A stretch of DNA of 64,000 bases, taken from the NCBI GenBank assembly GCA_964483725.1, contig CAZACQ010000002.1, forward strand, positions 1-64,000. Reading direction: 5' to 3'. The position numbers and the translations under genes are program-made. Below are positions 1 through 12,784 of the stretch, piece after piece. How positions within the stretch are numbered: position 1 is the stretch's first letter; each line of letters begins with the position of its first letter. Under the pieces are notes generated by a model. The model had not been told where the DNA came from. It saw only the letters and a program-made list of their open reading frames with translations, and ran no database searches. The DNA is from CAZACQ01 sp964483725. GTDB lineage: Bacteria > Patescibacteriota > Gracilibacteria > Absconditabacterales > Absconditicoccaceae.

Positions 1-34
1 GAGATAGAGGAGTTTTAGTTTTTACTAATAAATT

Positions 35-895
35 GTGTGAATACTTTTTGCTATATTATCTAGTTTTGGTTATAGTTTTAATCATATAATCAATAAATTC
101 ATACTTGAAAAAATTGATGCTTGGAAAGCTGTATTTTTCACTTCTTTTTTTGTTAGTTTAGTTTTGTTTTTCTTCACTTTGTTTTCTTGAGAATTCAACT
201 TTTCTTTGAATTTATACGACTTCTTGGTTTTGGTTCTGGGTTCTATTGTTGGTTTTTTTGCCTTGTGGACTTTGTTTAAATCATTTGAGTTTATATCTGT
301 ATGAGAAAGTATATCTATCGCAAATACCTTTCCATTTATTATAGTTTTATTTTTATTTATCTCTTACCAAGAACTTATTTCATTATATGAATTATTATGA
401 ATGATTGTAGTTTTTCTTGGTATAGTCTTGCTGGTAAAACAAAATTGATCTTTTAAATTTTCTTTGGATACAAAATTTGCATTTATTACAGCTATTGGTT
501 GGGGTTTTTATAATTTTGCTATAGATTATTTTGTAAGGGGAGGTTTTGATTTTTTGCAGATAGCTTTTATGCTAGAAGTTTGAGTATTTTTATCTTCTGC
601 TTTTTATTTGATTTTTAGGAATATGCTTCAAAAGTCAGATTTTGAAAGTTTTTTGATGGATAAAAAACTTGTATTTTTCTGCTTTTTGTCAGGACTTAGT
701 ACAGCTTGATGAACTTATTTTACTGTTTTGGCTATGAGTTATTTGAATGCAGCTGTAGTTGGTTCTATTGTAAGTACTCAAGTTGTTTTTGCTGCTATAC
801 TTGCTTATTTTATTTTGAATGAGAAGTTAAATTATATAAAAATTTTTGCAATATTTATTGTTTTCATTGGTTTAATTTTTTATAATTTATTTTAA
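35..895 (+). CDS. EamA/DMT-family membrane transporter
   Basis: This is a roughly 286-residue polytopic membrane protein. Hydrophobic helices run through the whole length in the ten-helix pattern of the drug/metabolite transporter (EamA) superfamily. The final helix reads TQVVFAAILAYFILNEKL, very typical of EamA proteins. The substrate cannot be told from sequence; family members export amino acids, nucleotides or small metabolites. Two in-frame TAA codons end at position 31, so translation must start after them; GTG at 35 gives MGILFAILSS, a normal EamA beginning, with ATT at 32 as an alternative. Several glycines are TGA. The stop is TAA, 17 bp before the next gene. The family call is good, the start is less certain because it is not ATG. 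Confidence 0.8.
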
Positions 896-912
896 TTTAA
901 TAATATAATATT

Positions 913-1185
913 ATGTGATTTAAAGCTTTGGATGATTTTAGAGACAGATTAAAAACAGAGTGAATTAGAGTATGAGGAAATTCTTTTGCAAAAGAATGAG
1001 ATAAACTTGTTTGCACAAAATGAGTTAGAACTAAGGACTGAGTATTAATTAAAGATCAAATATTTGAACTTTTAGAGATATCAGTAGAATCCTATGAGTG
1101 AAATTGATTATGATTTTCAAAAAAAATAAAAATATCTTGATTCCCAGATGAAGAATTTAATCCCAAAAAGTTTAAAAAAATTTAG
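913..1185 (+). CDS. Small conserved-looking hypothetical protein
   Basis: A 90-residue soluble protein of unknown function, starting MGFKALDDFRDRLK and ending in a lysine-rich tail. Ten or so glycines are written TGA, so it is invisible under the standard code. No transmembrane segment, metal motif or recognised domain can be seen. The mixture of a short amphipathic helix, a beta-rich centre (KLVCTKG, VLIKDQIFELL) and a basic C-terminus would suit a small nucleic-acid- or protein-binding module, but that is a guess. It lies between the transporter and thyA, 17 bp after the former, and may be co-transcribed with it. A 131-bp AT-rich gap follows before thyA. Confidence 0.65.
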
Positions 1186-1316
1186 ATTGTTTTTAGTTTA
1201 TTATATAAACTATACTTACTTTAATTAGTCACTATTAATTTTACTAAATATTTTATATTGTATTTTTGCCAAAAATATTTATATATATAAAAATTTTATA
1301 ATAAAACTATTCTAAA

Positions 1317-2228
1317 ATGAAACATCCTGAATTTCAGTATTTAGACTTATTATCTGATATCATAAATAACTGAACTGATAGATGAGATCGTACATGAACA
1401 TGAACTAGAAGTATATTTGGGGCACAAATGAGATTTTCTATGAAGGATTGATTTCCTCTACTAACAACTAAGAAAATGTTTACTAGAGGTATAATTCATG
1501 AATTAGTATGGTTTGTAAGATGAGAGACTAATATAAAATATCTTGCAGATAATGATGTTCATATTTGGGATGATTGGCCTTACAAAAATTACAAAGACTA
1601 TTGTATTTCTCAATGATACAATGAATCTGAGATACTTTCACAAAAAGAATTTATAGAAAAAATTAAATCTTTGGATAAAGAAGATGAGTTTGTCCAAAAA
1701 TGGGGTGATTTGTGACCTGTTTATTGACAGCAGTGGAGAAATTTCAATCAGGATTGATTTGATCAACTACAAAATGCTGTAGATATGATAAAAAATAACC
1801 CAGAATCTAGAAGAATAATTGTAAATGCTTGGAATCCATTACAAGTAGATAATATGCTACTTCCTCCTTGTCATATGATTTTCCAATTTTATGTTGCAAG
1901 TAATAAGCTTTCTTTGCATATGTATCAAAGAAGTGCTGATATGTTTTTGTGAGTGCCGTTTAATATTGCTTCATACAGTATGTTATTGTATGCAATAGCA
2001 AATATTACCTGATTGGAAGCTGGTGACTTTGTGCATACAATATGAGATGCACATATTTATCATAATCATTTTGATCAAGTAAAAGAACAATTATCTAGAG
2101 AACCTTTTGATTTTCCGAGCTTGAAAATAAAGGAATGATTAAAATCTTTGGATGATTTAGAATTTAATGATTTTAGTATTGAAAATTATAAAAGTCATCC
2201 AGCTATCAAGGCTCCTATAGCTGTTTAA
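1317..2228 (+). CDS. thyA: Thymidylate synthase
   Basis: This enzyme makes dTMP from dUMP using methylene-tetrahydrofolate. The 303-residue product carries the folate/phosphate loop DRTGTGT near residues 24-30, the active-site cysteine in [10 protein letters not shown] (Cys185), the dUMP-binding QRSAD segment and the late IYHNHFDQ segment. It is longer than the 264-residue E. coli enzyme because it keeps the extra small-domain insertion around residues 85-135, as in Lactobacillus-type ThyA. Several invariant glycines, including those of the RTGTGT loop, are TGA codons. Guanylate kinase follows 24 bp later, making a small nucleotide-supply operon. The ATG at 1317 follows an A/T-rich leader with no Shine-Dalgarno box. 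Confidence 0.96.
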
Positions 2229-2252
2229 ATTTAATTGTATTATATTGTTAAT

Positions 2253-2816
2253 ATGAAAAAAAGAGTTTATATAATGTCTTGACCATCTTGAGTTGGTAAG
2301 ACTACAGTATGAGAAATTATAATAAATTCAGATAACTTAAATTTTGAAAAAATTATAACAACTACTACAAGGCAGCCCAGAGATGATGAATTTTATTGAG
2401 TTCATTATTATTTTGTAGAAGAAGAAAAATTTGATAGACTTGTAGAATCTTGATCTTTAATAGAATATGCAAAAGTTCACTGAAATTATTATTGATCAAC
2501 TTATGAAGAATTGGAAAGAATATTACATGAATGACTTATTCCTTTGTATATTGTTGATCATCAATGAGCATTATTTCTGAAAGAAAAACTGAAAGATGAT
2601 TATGATGTTGTTACTGTAGTACTTTTACCTCCAAATAAGGATGAATTATTAAAAAGGCTAAATAAAAGATGAACTGAAACAGAAGAAACTCTAAAAATTA
2701 GGTTTCAAGAATCTATGGAACAGTTAGAAGAAAAAGATTTTTATGATTATGAAATTGTCAACGATAATTTAGAAAAAACTGTTGAAGAATTTATTAAAAT
2801 AACTAAAAATAGCTAG
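2253..2816 (+). CDS. gmk: Guanylate kinase
   Basis: This kinase phosphorylates GMP to GDP with ATP. The 187-residue protein has the P-loop SGPSGVGKTT at residues 9-18, in which two of the three glycines are TGA. It also has the GMP-binding stretch TTTTRQPRDDE and the YYGSTYEELER region expected of the family, and its length matches the usual 185-210 residues. It sits 24 bp after thyA and 21 bp before an envelope protein gene, on the same strand. The ATG start gives the standard N-terminus MKKRVYIMSG, and the stop is TAG. Nothing looks unusual apart from TGA glycine codons. Confidence 0.96.
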
Positions 2817-2837
2817 TTTTAAAACTTAATAATAAAA

Positions 2838-4229
2838 ATGAATACAAAAAAATATATTGTAGCATGAATTTTGTGATTAATTTTAACAGTTGTTATATGA
2901 GTCTTCATATACAAAGAACACTCTCAAACAGAATTAGAAAATCATGTGATTTCAAAAATTCCTTGAAATTTTACTCAGTCAGTTCATATTTCATTTGATG
3001 ATAATATGGTGGATTTCATAAATGAATCTCCACAAGAAATTGCCTGACTAGATTGAATACTAGAACTTACAGAGAATATAAATAGCATTACTATTTTTCA
3101 AATTTCTGATCAAGAATATCCATATTCTTTTATATTATTTGATGCTCCTGAAGCTTTTGATATTCAGTATGCTGTGGATGCTTGACTGGTAGCAGATAGT
3201 CCTAACTTTTTATTTGAAGAGATTGAAGATGAAGTTTATTTGTATGCAGACCAACAATCCTTTGATTATTTGGAAGACTATAATGATCATATGCTTTATG
3301 AAAATGATGATTTTGAAGAATATATAGATTCTATTGTTTCTTGAGAAAATAATTTTTGATTTTTTTCTAGAGCAGACCAACAAGCAGCAAGTGAGTTAGA
3401 TTTACCTGGCTTGGTACCATACCTTGATGAACTTTGATATTCATTGATAGTTTGAAACCTAAGCTCTAGTAGTTCAAATGCTTTGGTATCTATAATTTTT
3501 GAGGATGAGTTTGATTTTGTTCAATCATATAATTTTCAGTCTGTTTTTGATTGATTAGCTACAGAAGATACAATTGCTTATCTTGAGCTTGGTTCTATAG
3601 TTGATCTATTATGAGTAGAATCTTCAATTTTTTGAGGTTTGATTGAAGATGCATTATCTCCTACTTTGTCTCAAATGTGAGTAAATCTTACTTCTTCTAA
3701 TTATCAAAGTCTTGCTTCTGCTTTGGATGGTAATATTGGTTTTATATTAAATAGTTGAAATAATGAACTTTGAATTTGAGCAAGATTTATTTTTAACTGA
3801 ACAGGTGTACATGATTTTTTAAGTCAGTTTAACCCATATTTGAACCAATTGATAGCTACATTAGATTTTGAATGAGAAATATCAAGTTTTGAGGATGAAA
3901 ATGAATTTTGAGTAGAATTTACTGTACCATATGTTATGGATATTGCTTTGCAGTCTAATATTACAGTTTCTACAGATTGAGAATTTACATATATAGATGT
4001 ATTAGAGCCTAATTTTGATTGAGATGATATTGATATGCATTATGATAATGATTCAATATTGTGATATTATTCTAATTTATCTAATTTATTTGATGCAGCT
4101 TGACCTTTGGGATGATTTCAAGCAATTTGATTTAATGAAAAACAATTTGACTTTTTTTCAGAAAAAGTTATATATTGATCATTAGATGTAAAGTGAAATG
4201 AATTAATATTTAGATTTAATATGGAATAA
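2838..4229 (+). CDS. Membrane-anchored extracytoplasmic protein, possibly DUF3352-like
   Basis: A 463-residue protein with one N-terminal hydrophobic segment (about residues 6-25) that would act as an uncleaved signal anchor. A large acidic, beta-rich, presumably extracytoplasmic domain follows. Repeated alternation of short strands with phrases such as GNIGFILNSG and DTIAYLELGS resembles the DUF3352 family of surface proteins. That match is from general appearance only. No catalytic motif is visible. Its stop codon overlaps the start of the next gene (TAATG at 4227-4231), so translation is probably coupled to that small membrane protein. I am confident it is a gene, but not of its family. 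Confidence 0.75.
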
Positions 4230-4480
4230 TGAATATCAAATTACTATATAGTTTATTAATATCAAGTATAATAGTATTATTATTTAATTTTGCTTTTAAT
4301 CCAAATATATTAGGTATTAAGTTTAATGAATTTCTTAACCTATTTTATGCTAGTATTTCATCTTCTAGTCAACTTTCTATGGATATACTTACTTTTTCTC
4401 AAATAACATTAGTGATATTGGTAGAAATCACATTGATATGAACTATATTTTATTATGTAACTAGAAAACTTTTTACATAA
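4229..4480 (+). CDS. Small two-helix membrane protein
   Basis: An 83-residue protein consisting of two predicted transmembrane helices (about residues 5-23 and 55-75) joined by a short polar loop with a serine run. Its ATG overlaps the preceding stop codon and its own TAA overlaps the ATG of the next gene, so it is embedded in a translationally coupled run from the anchored protein at 2838. No family is recognised. A role as a membrane partner of the preceding extracytoplasmic protein is possible but rests only on the coupling. One TGA glycine lies near the C-terminus, before TIFYYVTRKL. Confidence 0.65.
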
Positions 4481-4722
4481 TGAAAATTCGTGTACTAGTT
4501 TATACCTGACAAAAAAAAGACTTTATTTATAAGGATTGATTTGATGAGTTTTGATTATGTCTTTATAAGGTTTGAACTAAATCTTTGCCAGATAAATGAA
4601 AAGCAAATACATCAGTTAGAAATATCCTAAAAAAATATTTTTGATTAAATTTGGACAAAGATATTATTTTGAGGTCTGGTCAAAGATCAAACAAGAAATT
4701 ATTTGAATTAAAAAATATTTAA
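4480..4722 (+). CDS. DUF167/YggU-family small protein
   Basis: An 80-residue protein that looks like the DUF167 (YggU) family. It has an opening beta-hairpin, then the hallmark segment KGKANTSVRNILKKYFGL, and a final ILRSGQRSNKKLFEL strand-helix that matches the family's SGxxSRxK ending. The first glycine of KGKAN is a TGA codon. The function of DUF167 proteins is not established; in other bacteria the gene often lies near cell-division or membrane genes. Here its start overlaps the stop of the two-helix membrane protein (TAATG). Assignment is from motif pattern, and length agrees with the family's usual 75-100 residues. Confidence 0.72.
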
Positions 4723-4740
4723 TATTTAACCAATATTTAG

Positions 4741-5058
4741 ATGAAAATTATAACAACTTTTGTATTAGCTTTTATTATATGATATTTATTATGAGCATAT
4801 AGTTCATTCAATATGCTTGTTGATTTTACATCTGAAACTGCTTCTAGTGTTTTTTCAGAATCATTACAAGATGTATATACTTGAGATAATGTAAGTCTTA
4901 CATGACAAGATTTTAGTGATTATTTTGAAAGACAAAGGCAAGAACTTATGCAAAATTTTAATGACAAAATTCAAGAAACTCAAGATGATATAAAATCTAG
5001 ATTTCATGAATATCTTAGAGAAAAAATAGATGGAATTTTTTCTTGAAGTGAGGATTAA
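4741..5058 (+). CDS. Single-pass membrane protein with coiled-coil tail
   Basis: A 105-residue protein with one N-terminal hydrophobic helix (about residues 3-20, TTFVLAFIIGYLLGAYSS). A polar, glutamine- and glutamate-rich segment follows (about residues 55-100) whose heptad-like pattern suggests a coiled coil. No known domain is recognised. It lies 18 bp after the DUF167 gene and 43 bp before the MoxR-type ATPase on the same strand, so it probably belongs to the same transcript. It could be a small envelope factor that works with the ATPase, but this is inferred only from position. Confidence 0.6.
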
Positions 5059-5101
5059 TTAAATTATTATATTATAAGTTTTAGAATTTAATATTTTTTA
5101 T

Positions 5102-6214
5102 ATGTTATATGTGCTGATAGGTTTATGAGTTGTTTTGTTTATTGTTTTGATTGTATTAGCTTTTATATGGAATGATGAAGATGAGATAATAAATACTGAT
5201 AATAAAGCAAAAGAAAATATTGTAAAAGAAATAAAAAATTCAAGGCTAGAAAAATCTGTTTTTTCTAAATGATTAAATAATTTTGAAATCAAAAATGAAA
5301 AAATACTTGAGATAAAAACAGAATTAAATAAGAAAATTGTTTGAATGGAAGATTTTGTTAATGCTTTGTTGATTAATATCTTTGCACAGTGACATATGTT
5401 GGTAGAATGAGTACCTTGACTTGCTAAAACAAAGACTATAACTACAATTTCAGATATAATGGATATGGACTCTAGTAGGATACAGTTCACACCTGATATG
5501 ATGCCTTCTGATCTTATTTGAGTAGAAATTTTTAATTCCAAAACTCAAGAATTTGAAGTAAAAAAATGACCTGTGTTTACTAATATTTTGTTGGCAGATG
5601 AAATTAATAGAACTACACCCAAAGTACAATCAGCACTTTTAGAAGCTATGCAAGAAAAGCAAGTTAGTATTTGATCTTATACATATAAACTTGATAAACC
5701 TTTTTTTGTATTAGCAACACAAAATCCTATAGAACAAGAATGAACCTACCAACTTCCTGAAGCACAATTGGATAGATTTATTTTTAAAGCTATAGTTGAT
5801 TATCCTTCTTTGGAAGAAGAAACAAAAATATTAAATTCAATACAAGATGAATCAAAAATTGAAGTTAATAAAGTTTTGGATAAAGAATGATATAGTAATA
5901 TTATTGAAGAAATCAATAATGTAATGGTTTCTGATAGCATAAAAGACTATATTGCTAGATTGATACAGTCTACTAGATCATGAGATTCTAGAATTTACTA
6001 CTGAGCAAGTCCTAGATGATCTATTGCATTGTTTCAATGATCAAAAGTTCTGGCATATATGAATAATAGAGATTATGTTCTGCATGAAGATGTGCAAAAT
6101 ATAGCATTATTAGCACTTAGACATAGAGTTGTTCTTACTTATGATGCTATAATTGATTGAAATGAGGTTGATGATGTTTTGATTGATGTTCTTTCTACAG
6201 TAAATTTGGAATAA
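5102..6214 (+). CDS. MoxR-family AAA+ ATPase with N-terminal membrane anchor
   Basis: A 370-residue MoxR-type AAA+ ATPase. The core shows Walker A VEGVPGLAKT near residues 101-110, Walker [10 protein letters not shown] near 163-171, sensor-1 ATQNP and the MoxR signature [16 protein letters not shown]. MoxR proteins act as chaperones that assemble or activate protein complexes, often with von Willebrand factor A partners. No such partner is seen here. Unusually, the protein begins with a strongly hydrophobic helix (about residues 2-23) before the ATPase domain, so it is probably tethered to the inner face of the membrane. It ends the plus-strand operon and converges with the aldo/keto reductase gene 1 bp away. 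Confidence 0.92.
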
Positions 6215-6215
6215 T

Positions 6216-7010
6216 TTAATCATCTCGTTTTGGTACAAATGGAGGCTTAATAATTCTTCTATCTTTTGGAAGATTATTAAGTCTTTTTTTGTCTTCATTA
6301 TCTAGTTCAAAATCAAATATATTTATGTTCTCTTCCATATGATTTACTGATTTTGGTATTATATGTATATTTTTGTCTATAAGCCATTTAAGAGCTATTT
6401 GACCTCTAGTTTTGTTATGTTTATCTCCTATCATTTTTATTTGTGGGTCTTTGAGTATTTTTCAATGAGACAAAGGGGAGTATGCAATAATTTTTATTCA
6501 TTTACTATTACAATAGTTTATAATATTTTTGGGTTCAAAAAATAAGTGATATTCAATCTGATTGAAATCAATTTGATCTAGTCATATATTTTTATCTATA
6601 TATTCCAAATTTTGTATTGTGAAATTACTTACTCATATACTTCTAATGATTCAGTTTTTTTTACAATTAATTAATGTTTTTATTGTTTTCAAATTTGTTT
6701 CATTATCCAATGGCCAGTGAACCAAAAAAAGGTCTAAGTAGTTAGTTTTGAGTTTTCTCAAACTATCTTCTAGACTGTTTAGTATTGTATTTTCACTACT
6801 CATATTATCCTTCCATAATTTACTAGTTATTTGTATATCTTCTCTTTTGATTTCTGATTGCATTATTCAATTTCAAACTTCTGTCTCATTTTGATATATT
6901 TGAGCAGTATCTATATGTTTATATCAAGCTTTTATTGCTTTATTTACACTTTCTATACATTTGTCTCATAATATTTCCCAAGTTCCAAATCATACTTTTG
7001 CTAGCTTCAT
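6216..7010 (-). CDS. Aldo/keto reductase
   Basis: A 264-residue NAD(P)H-dependent oxidoreductase of the aldo/keto reductase superfamily, which reduces aldehydes and ketones. The catalytic tetrad is visible as Asp34 and Tyr39 (HIDTAQIYQNE), Lys64 (ITSKLW) and His98 (LFLVHWP). Later come IRSIGVSNF, AYSPLSHG and the nucleotide-binding IIPKSVN segment, all typical of the 2,5-diketo-gluconate reductase branch. The substrate is unknown. Length is slightly shorter than the usual 270-280. The ATG at 7010 gives MKLAKVGFGTWE, the normal first strand. It is immediately downstream of the Clp-type ATPase gene on the minus strand. Confidence 0.92.
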
Positions 7011-7015
7011 TTCTA

Positions 7016-8698
7016 TTATTTTATGTTTTTAATATATGAATCAATCATTTTCATAACTTCTTTTATTTGCTGTGGATTTAGTGATTCTCAGTTTAATTCA
7101 TCAACTATATTAAAAATTTGAACAATATAATCTATAAATTCTTCATCATTATAATCAAAGCTTCAATTATACATATTTAATTTTCTATCTACAATGTTTT
7201 TTGTATTTCTTCGTCAAAAATTTGATAATAACTTTTTTTCATCACTACTAGAAATTGTAATTCATTCATAATCATCAAATTGATGTATCATATCAAAATG
7301 TTTTATCATATTTGCATATATTTCATTTCTTATAGCTCTTACTTCTTCTGTACTTAATTCATGACTAGTTATTAATATATCTTCAATTTCTGCTATTCTT
7401 TCACTAAGATCTTTATCTTCATTAAATCAATATTTAATACATTCTGCAAGCAAGTTTAGATCTTCTTTTACATCTCTTTTTGTGTCTTCTTCTTTTTTTT
7501 CTGAAGATAATGTATATTTGAATTTTCAATTTTCTCAAAGTTTCACATTAATAGTAAAATAATATTTATTAAGTTCAAATAATTCATCTAGTTGTCATGA
7601 ACTTATAATATTATTTATTGTTGCTTCAATTGTTTCAACAAAATCATTAATAACAGGTCTAGCTCAATAATTTTCATTATAAGATCTGTCTACAATACTT
7701 TCTAGTACATCATCATCAATTTGAAGTCATAAGTTTCATTCTAGTATTCAAAAATGCCAAGAAATATCTTGTACTTCATTTTTTAGAATTTTTAATAAGC
7801 TTTCTTTATCTAATGGGTCAAATGTAACAAATTCGTTTATCCTACCTATGAATTCTGGTGAAAATATTCTTTTAAAACTATTAATATAATCAGCTTCTTT
7901 GGATTTCTTTCATTTGTCTTGTACAAATCACATTCAATTTTTACTTGCTTCTTGGTTTCAAACATTTGATGTAAATATTATTATTGTATTTGATAGGTCA
8001 GTTTCTTGACTATATTTTAAATTTTTATCATTTTCTTTTCAGCTAGGAAAATTTATCTTACCATCATCCATAGCTGCTAATAATGACTGATGTATTTTTG
8101 GATGAGCCTTTTCAATTTCATCAAATAATAAAATAGAAAAATCATTTAATCTACTAATTTGTCTGTGTATAGTATTTCTTTTTTTTGCTTCATTGTATGG
8201 TTTGAAAAGTCTAATATCATTTAGTGGTGTAGGTTCTCAATATCAAACATAACTTTTGGGTGCTCAAAATAGGTTTCTAGTTGTGTGATCTTCTCAGTAC
8301 TCTGAACAATCAATTTTTGTGATAAAATCTTCTGATCCCAATAATATTTCTGCTAAAACTCTAGTAATTTGAGTTTTTCCAACTCATGATGGTCATGCAA
8401 AGAAAAAAACTCATAGTGGTCATTTTTTGCTTCTAATAGAAGAGATATTTCTTATTATTGCATTTATTATGGCTTTTTTTGCTGATTCTTGTCAAATGAT
8501 TTTTTCATTAAATTTTTCTTCAAGTTCTTTTTTAAATTCAGATTCTGCATCTGGATCTAGTTCTATTTCTCATAAATTTCAATTCAATAAATCATATAGC
8601 TCTTGTGGTAAACTATCAATTATTTCTTGTTCTATTTGTTTCATTTGTTTTTTTTCTTCTTCTATCTGATGTGTAAGTCTTAGTATTTCTCAGTTCAT
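7016..8698 (-). CDS. Single-ring Clp-type AAA+ ATPase (ClpB/ClpC D2-like)
   Basis: A 560-residue protein with one AAA+ module of the Clp/Hsp100 second-domain type. It has an acidic helical N-terminus (about residues 1-60), IIGQESAKKAI, Walker A GPSGVGKT at residues 102-109, Walker B LLFDEIEKAHP at 191-200, sensor-1 IIFTSNVG and the arginine-finger region FSPEFIGRINEFV. About 210 further residues after the ATPase are helical and of unknown nature. There is no N-domain, no first ATPase ring, and I see no ClpP-binding IGF/LGF-type loop. It is therefore more likely a remodelling chaperone than a protease subunit. It is co-oriented with the aldo/keto reductase gene (5 bp apart). Confidence 0.85.
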
Positions 8699-8773
8699 AA
8701 TAATATTTTATAAATTAAATATTAAATCTTTATATATACAGATTTTATTAAAAGTCAATATTATTTAACAATA

Positions 8774-8807
8774 AAAAAAACTTCATATTATTATGAAGTT
8801 TTTTTTA
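8774..8807 (-). terminator. Intrinsic terminator hairpin
   Basis: An AACTTCATA/TATGAAGTT stem flanked by A-runs and T-runs lies between the DEAD-box helicase stop and the start of the Clp-type ATPase. On the minus strand it sits just downstream of the helicase gene and would end its transcript before the ATPase gene; A/T tracts on both sides mean it could also work in the other direction. Confidence 0.75.
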
Positions 8808-8816
8808 TAATAGTTA

Positions 8817-10406
<1,590 letters not shown>

Positions 10407-10444
10407 ATTCTTTTGTAAGTTATAAAATATAATTTATTCTTAAC

Positions 10445-10614
10445 AAAAAAGGGGTATAGCTAACCCATTTAATATATTTGAGTTACAGCCCACATAATAG
10501 AGAGTGTAACTTTTTTGAAATAGATATTATTTTAAGTTTGATATATAACTCAAGCGATTATTACAAAAATTTACATTCTCCATACTTATTTTTGATAAGA
10601 ATTAATATTATTAT
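10445..10614 (-). promoter_or_regulatory. Structured leader of the DEAD-box helicase gene, attenuator-like
   Basis: The 326-bp gap between the helicase and lepA is the longest non-coding stretch of the window. On the minus strand a TATAAT box (about 10609-10614) is followed by paired segments. The segments complementary to 10481-10487 and 10505-10511 form a hairpin (GTTACA/TGTAAC core). One arm can pair instead with 10546-10553 (TTGAGTTA/TAACTCAA), so the two pairings exclude each other. Downstream, GGGT/ACCC (10452-10466) followed by a T-run at 10445-10450 looks like an intrinsic terminator located before the start codon. This is the arrangement of a transcription attenuator. It might equally be an independent small RNA. 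Structure was judged by eye. Confidence 0.45.
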
Positions 10615-10732
10615 AACCTTTTTTATTTTTTTTTCAAGTATATATTTTTAAATATTCTTTTTGGATTTATAATCTTGAAAAACTAAAGAAATTCTTTATA
10701 TTATGAACTGATTTTAAATATAATTTTGATAA

Positions 10733-12760
10733 ATGGAAGATATTCGTAATTTTTGTATTATAGCTCATATTGACCACTGAAAAAGTACTTTGGCAGATAG
10801 AATGTTGGAAATTACTAAAACTATAAATAAATCAGATCATGATCAAGTTTTGGATAAATTGGATCTGGAACAAGAAAGATGAATTACTATCAAACTTACT
10901 CCTGCAAGGATGCAATGGAAATGATATGAACTTAATCTGATAGATACTCCTTGACATGTGGACTTTCAATATGAAGTAAGTAGATCTTTATCTGGTGTGG
11001 AATGAGTGATTTTGTTGGTAGATGCAAGTCAATGAATTCAAGCTCAGACATTAAGTACTCTATATATGGCTTTGGATTATTGATTGGAAATAATTCCAGT
11101 CTTGAACAAGGTTGACTTACCAGCAGCAGATCCAGAAAGAGTAGGGCAGGAATTAGAAAATTTAGTTTGAGTTGATAAAAATGATATTATAAAAGTATCT
11201 GCAAAAACTTGAGAAAATGTAGATTTAGTCTTGGATGCTGTAGTTGATAAGGTGCCAAGTCCCAAAGATTTTTTGGAAGTAAATAAAGATATGTATTATC
11301 ATGATAATGCTAATCAAGATCTAAAAGATAATGAAAATATTACAAGGGCATTGATTTTTGATAGTGTTTATGATAGATATAAATGAGTTGTTGCTTATGT
11401 AAAAGTACTTAGCTGATCAATAAAAAATGGAGATCGTGTAAAATTAGCTCATACAAAAGTGGATATAAACCCTAATGAAGTAGGTTATTTTTCACCAGAT
11501 TATAAAAAAGATAAATCTTTGGATGCAGGTCAAATATGATATATACTTACAGGACAAAAATCTGTAAGAGATGCAAAAATTTGAGATACAATGATCCAAA
11601 TTAATGATGATAATCTAAAAATAAAAGATTTTGATTTTATTTTGAATGATGAAAGCTATCCTTTGAAAACTCTAGCAGTACCAGGTTTTAAGAAAATGAA
11701 ACCTTTTGTTTATTCTTGAGTTTATCCTTTGGATACCAATGATTATGAAAAATTAAGAGACAGTTTTGAAAAACTTACACTTAATGATTCAGCTATTGAT
11801 TATGAATATGAAAATAGTTTAGCTTTGGGGCACTGATTTAGAGCTGGTTTTTTGTGAACATTGCATATGGATATTATCAGACAAAGACTCCAAAGAGAAT
11901 ATTGAATAGAAACTATTTTTACTATTCCAAATGTTATTTATTTGGTACAGCTAAAGGATCTTGGCTTGGAAAAAGTAAAATCAGGTAACAATGTAATGGA
12001 AATTGTAAAAGCAGGATATCATAAATATATACTTCCACATTTTGACGAAAATGACTCAAACTTATTGGATGCTCAAATTGCTGAAAAATATAAAGAAGAT
12101 CTAAAACATTGGCTTTTGGTGAGATCAGGTAGTGAAATGCCAGATCCTGGTAAAATTGAAAAAATTTGGGAACCTATGTCTGAGGTAGAAATAGTATGAC
12201 CACAAGATTATAGCTGAAATATTATGGAACTTGCTCAAACTAGTAGGTGAGAGCTTAAATGAATGGATTATATTGACGATAATAGGGTTTTGCGAAGATA
12301 TAAGATTCCATTAGCTGAGATTATAGTTGATTTTTATGATATACTAAAATCTACCACTAAATGATTTGGTACTATGAATTATGAATTCAAGTGATATGAA
12401 GAAAACGATTTGGTAAGACTTGATATTTTGGTAAATAATGAAGCTATTGAGGCATTTAGTTTGGTATCTCATAGAGATAAAGCTTACAATCTATGAAAAG
12501 CAACTGTAGAAAAATTAAAAGAACACATACCAAGGCACCTGTTCCCTGTTCCAATTCAAGCTGGTATATGAAGTAGAATAATAGCAAGAGAAACTATTCC
12601 TGCAATGAGAAAAGATGTGATTGCTAAGTGTTATTGATGAGATGTTACAAGAAAAAGAAAACTTTTGGCAAAGCAAAAAGAATGAAAGAAAAAAATGAAA
12701 CAAATGTGATCAGTAAATGTGCCAAATGATATATTTATCAAAATGGTCAGTAGGGATTAG
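10733..12760 (+). CDS. lepA: Elongation factor 4 (LepA) with an insertion
   Basis: A 675-residue translational GTPase of the LepA/EF4 family, which acts on stalled or back-translocated ribosomes. GTPase motifs: AHIDHGKST (residues 11-19), DTPGHVDF, and NKVD; domain II and the LepA-specific C-terminus ([20 protein letters not shown], then [19 protein letters not shown]) are all present. The glycine of DHGKST and most others are TGA. E. coli LepA has 599 residues. The extra length is mainly a roughly 55-residue insertion after VIYLVQL, before the conserved [10 protein letters not shown] segment. Start ATG at 10733 gives [16 protein letters not shown], the standard beginning. Confidence 0.95.
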
Positions 12761-12784
12761 TTTACTTATTTGAAATTTCTAAAA

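Noticed and set aside
5098..5541. 147-codon minus-strand open frame, the longest under the standard code
   Set aside because: It is antisense to the MoxR-type ATPase, encodes a low-complexity Ser/Ile/Phe-rich sequence and contains no recognisable motif. The plus-strand MoxR reading with TGA = Gly is clearly right.
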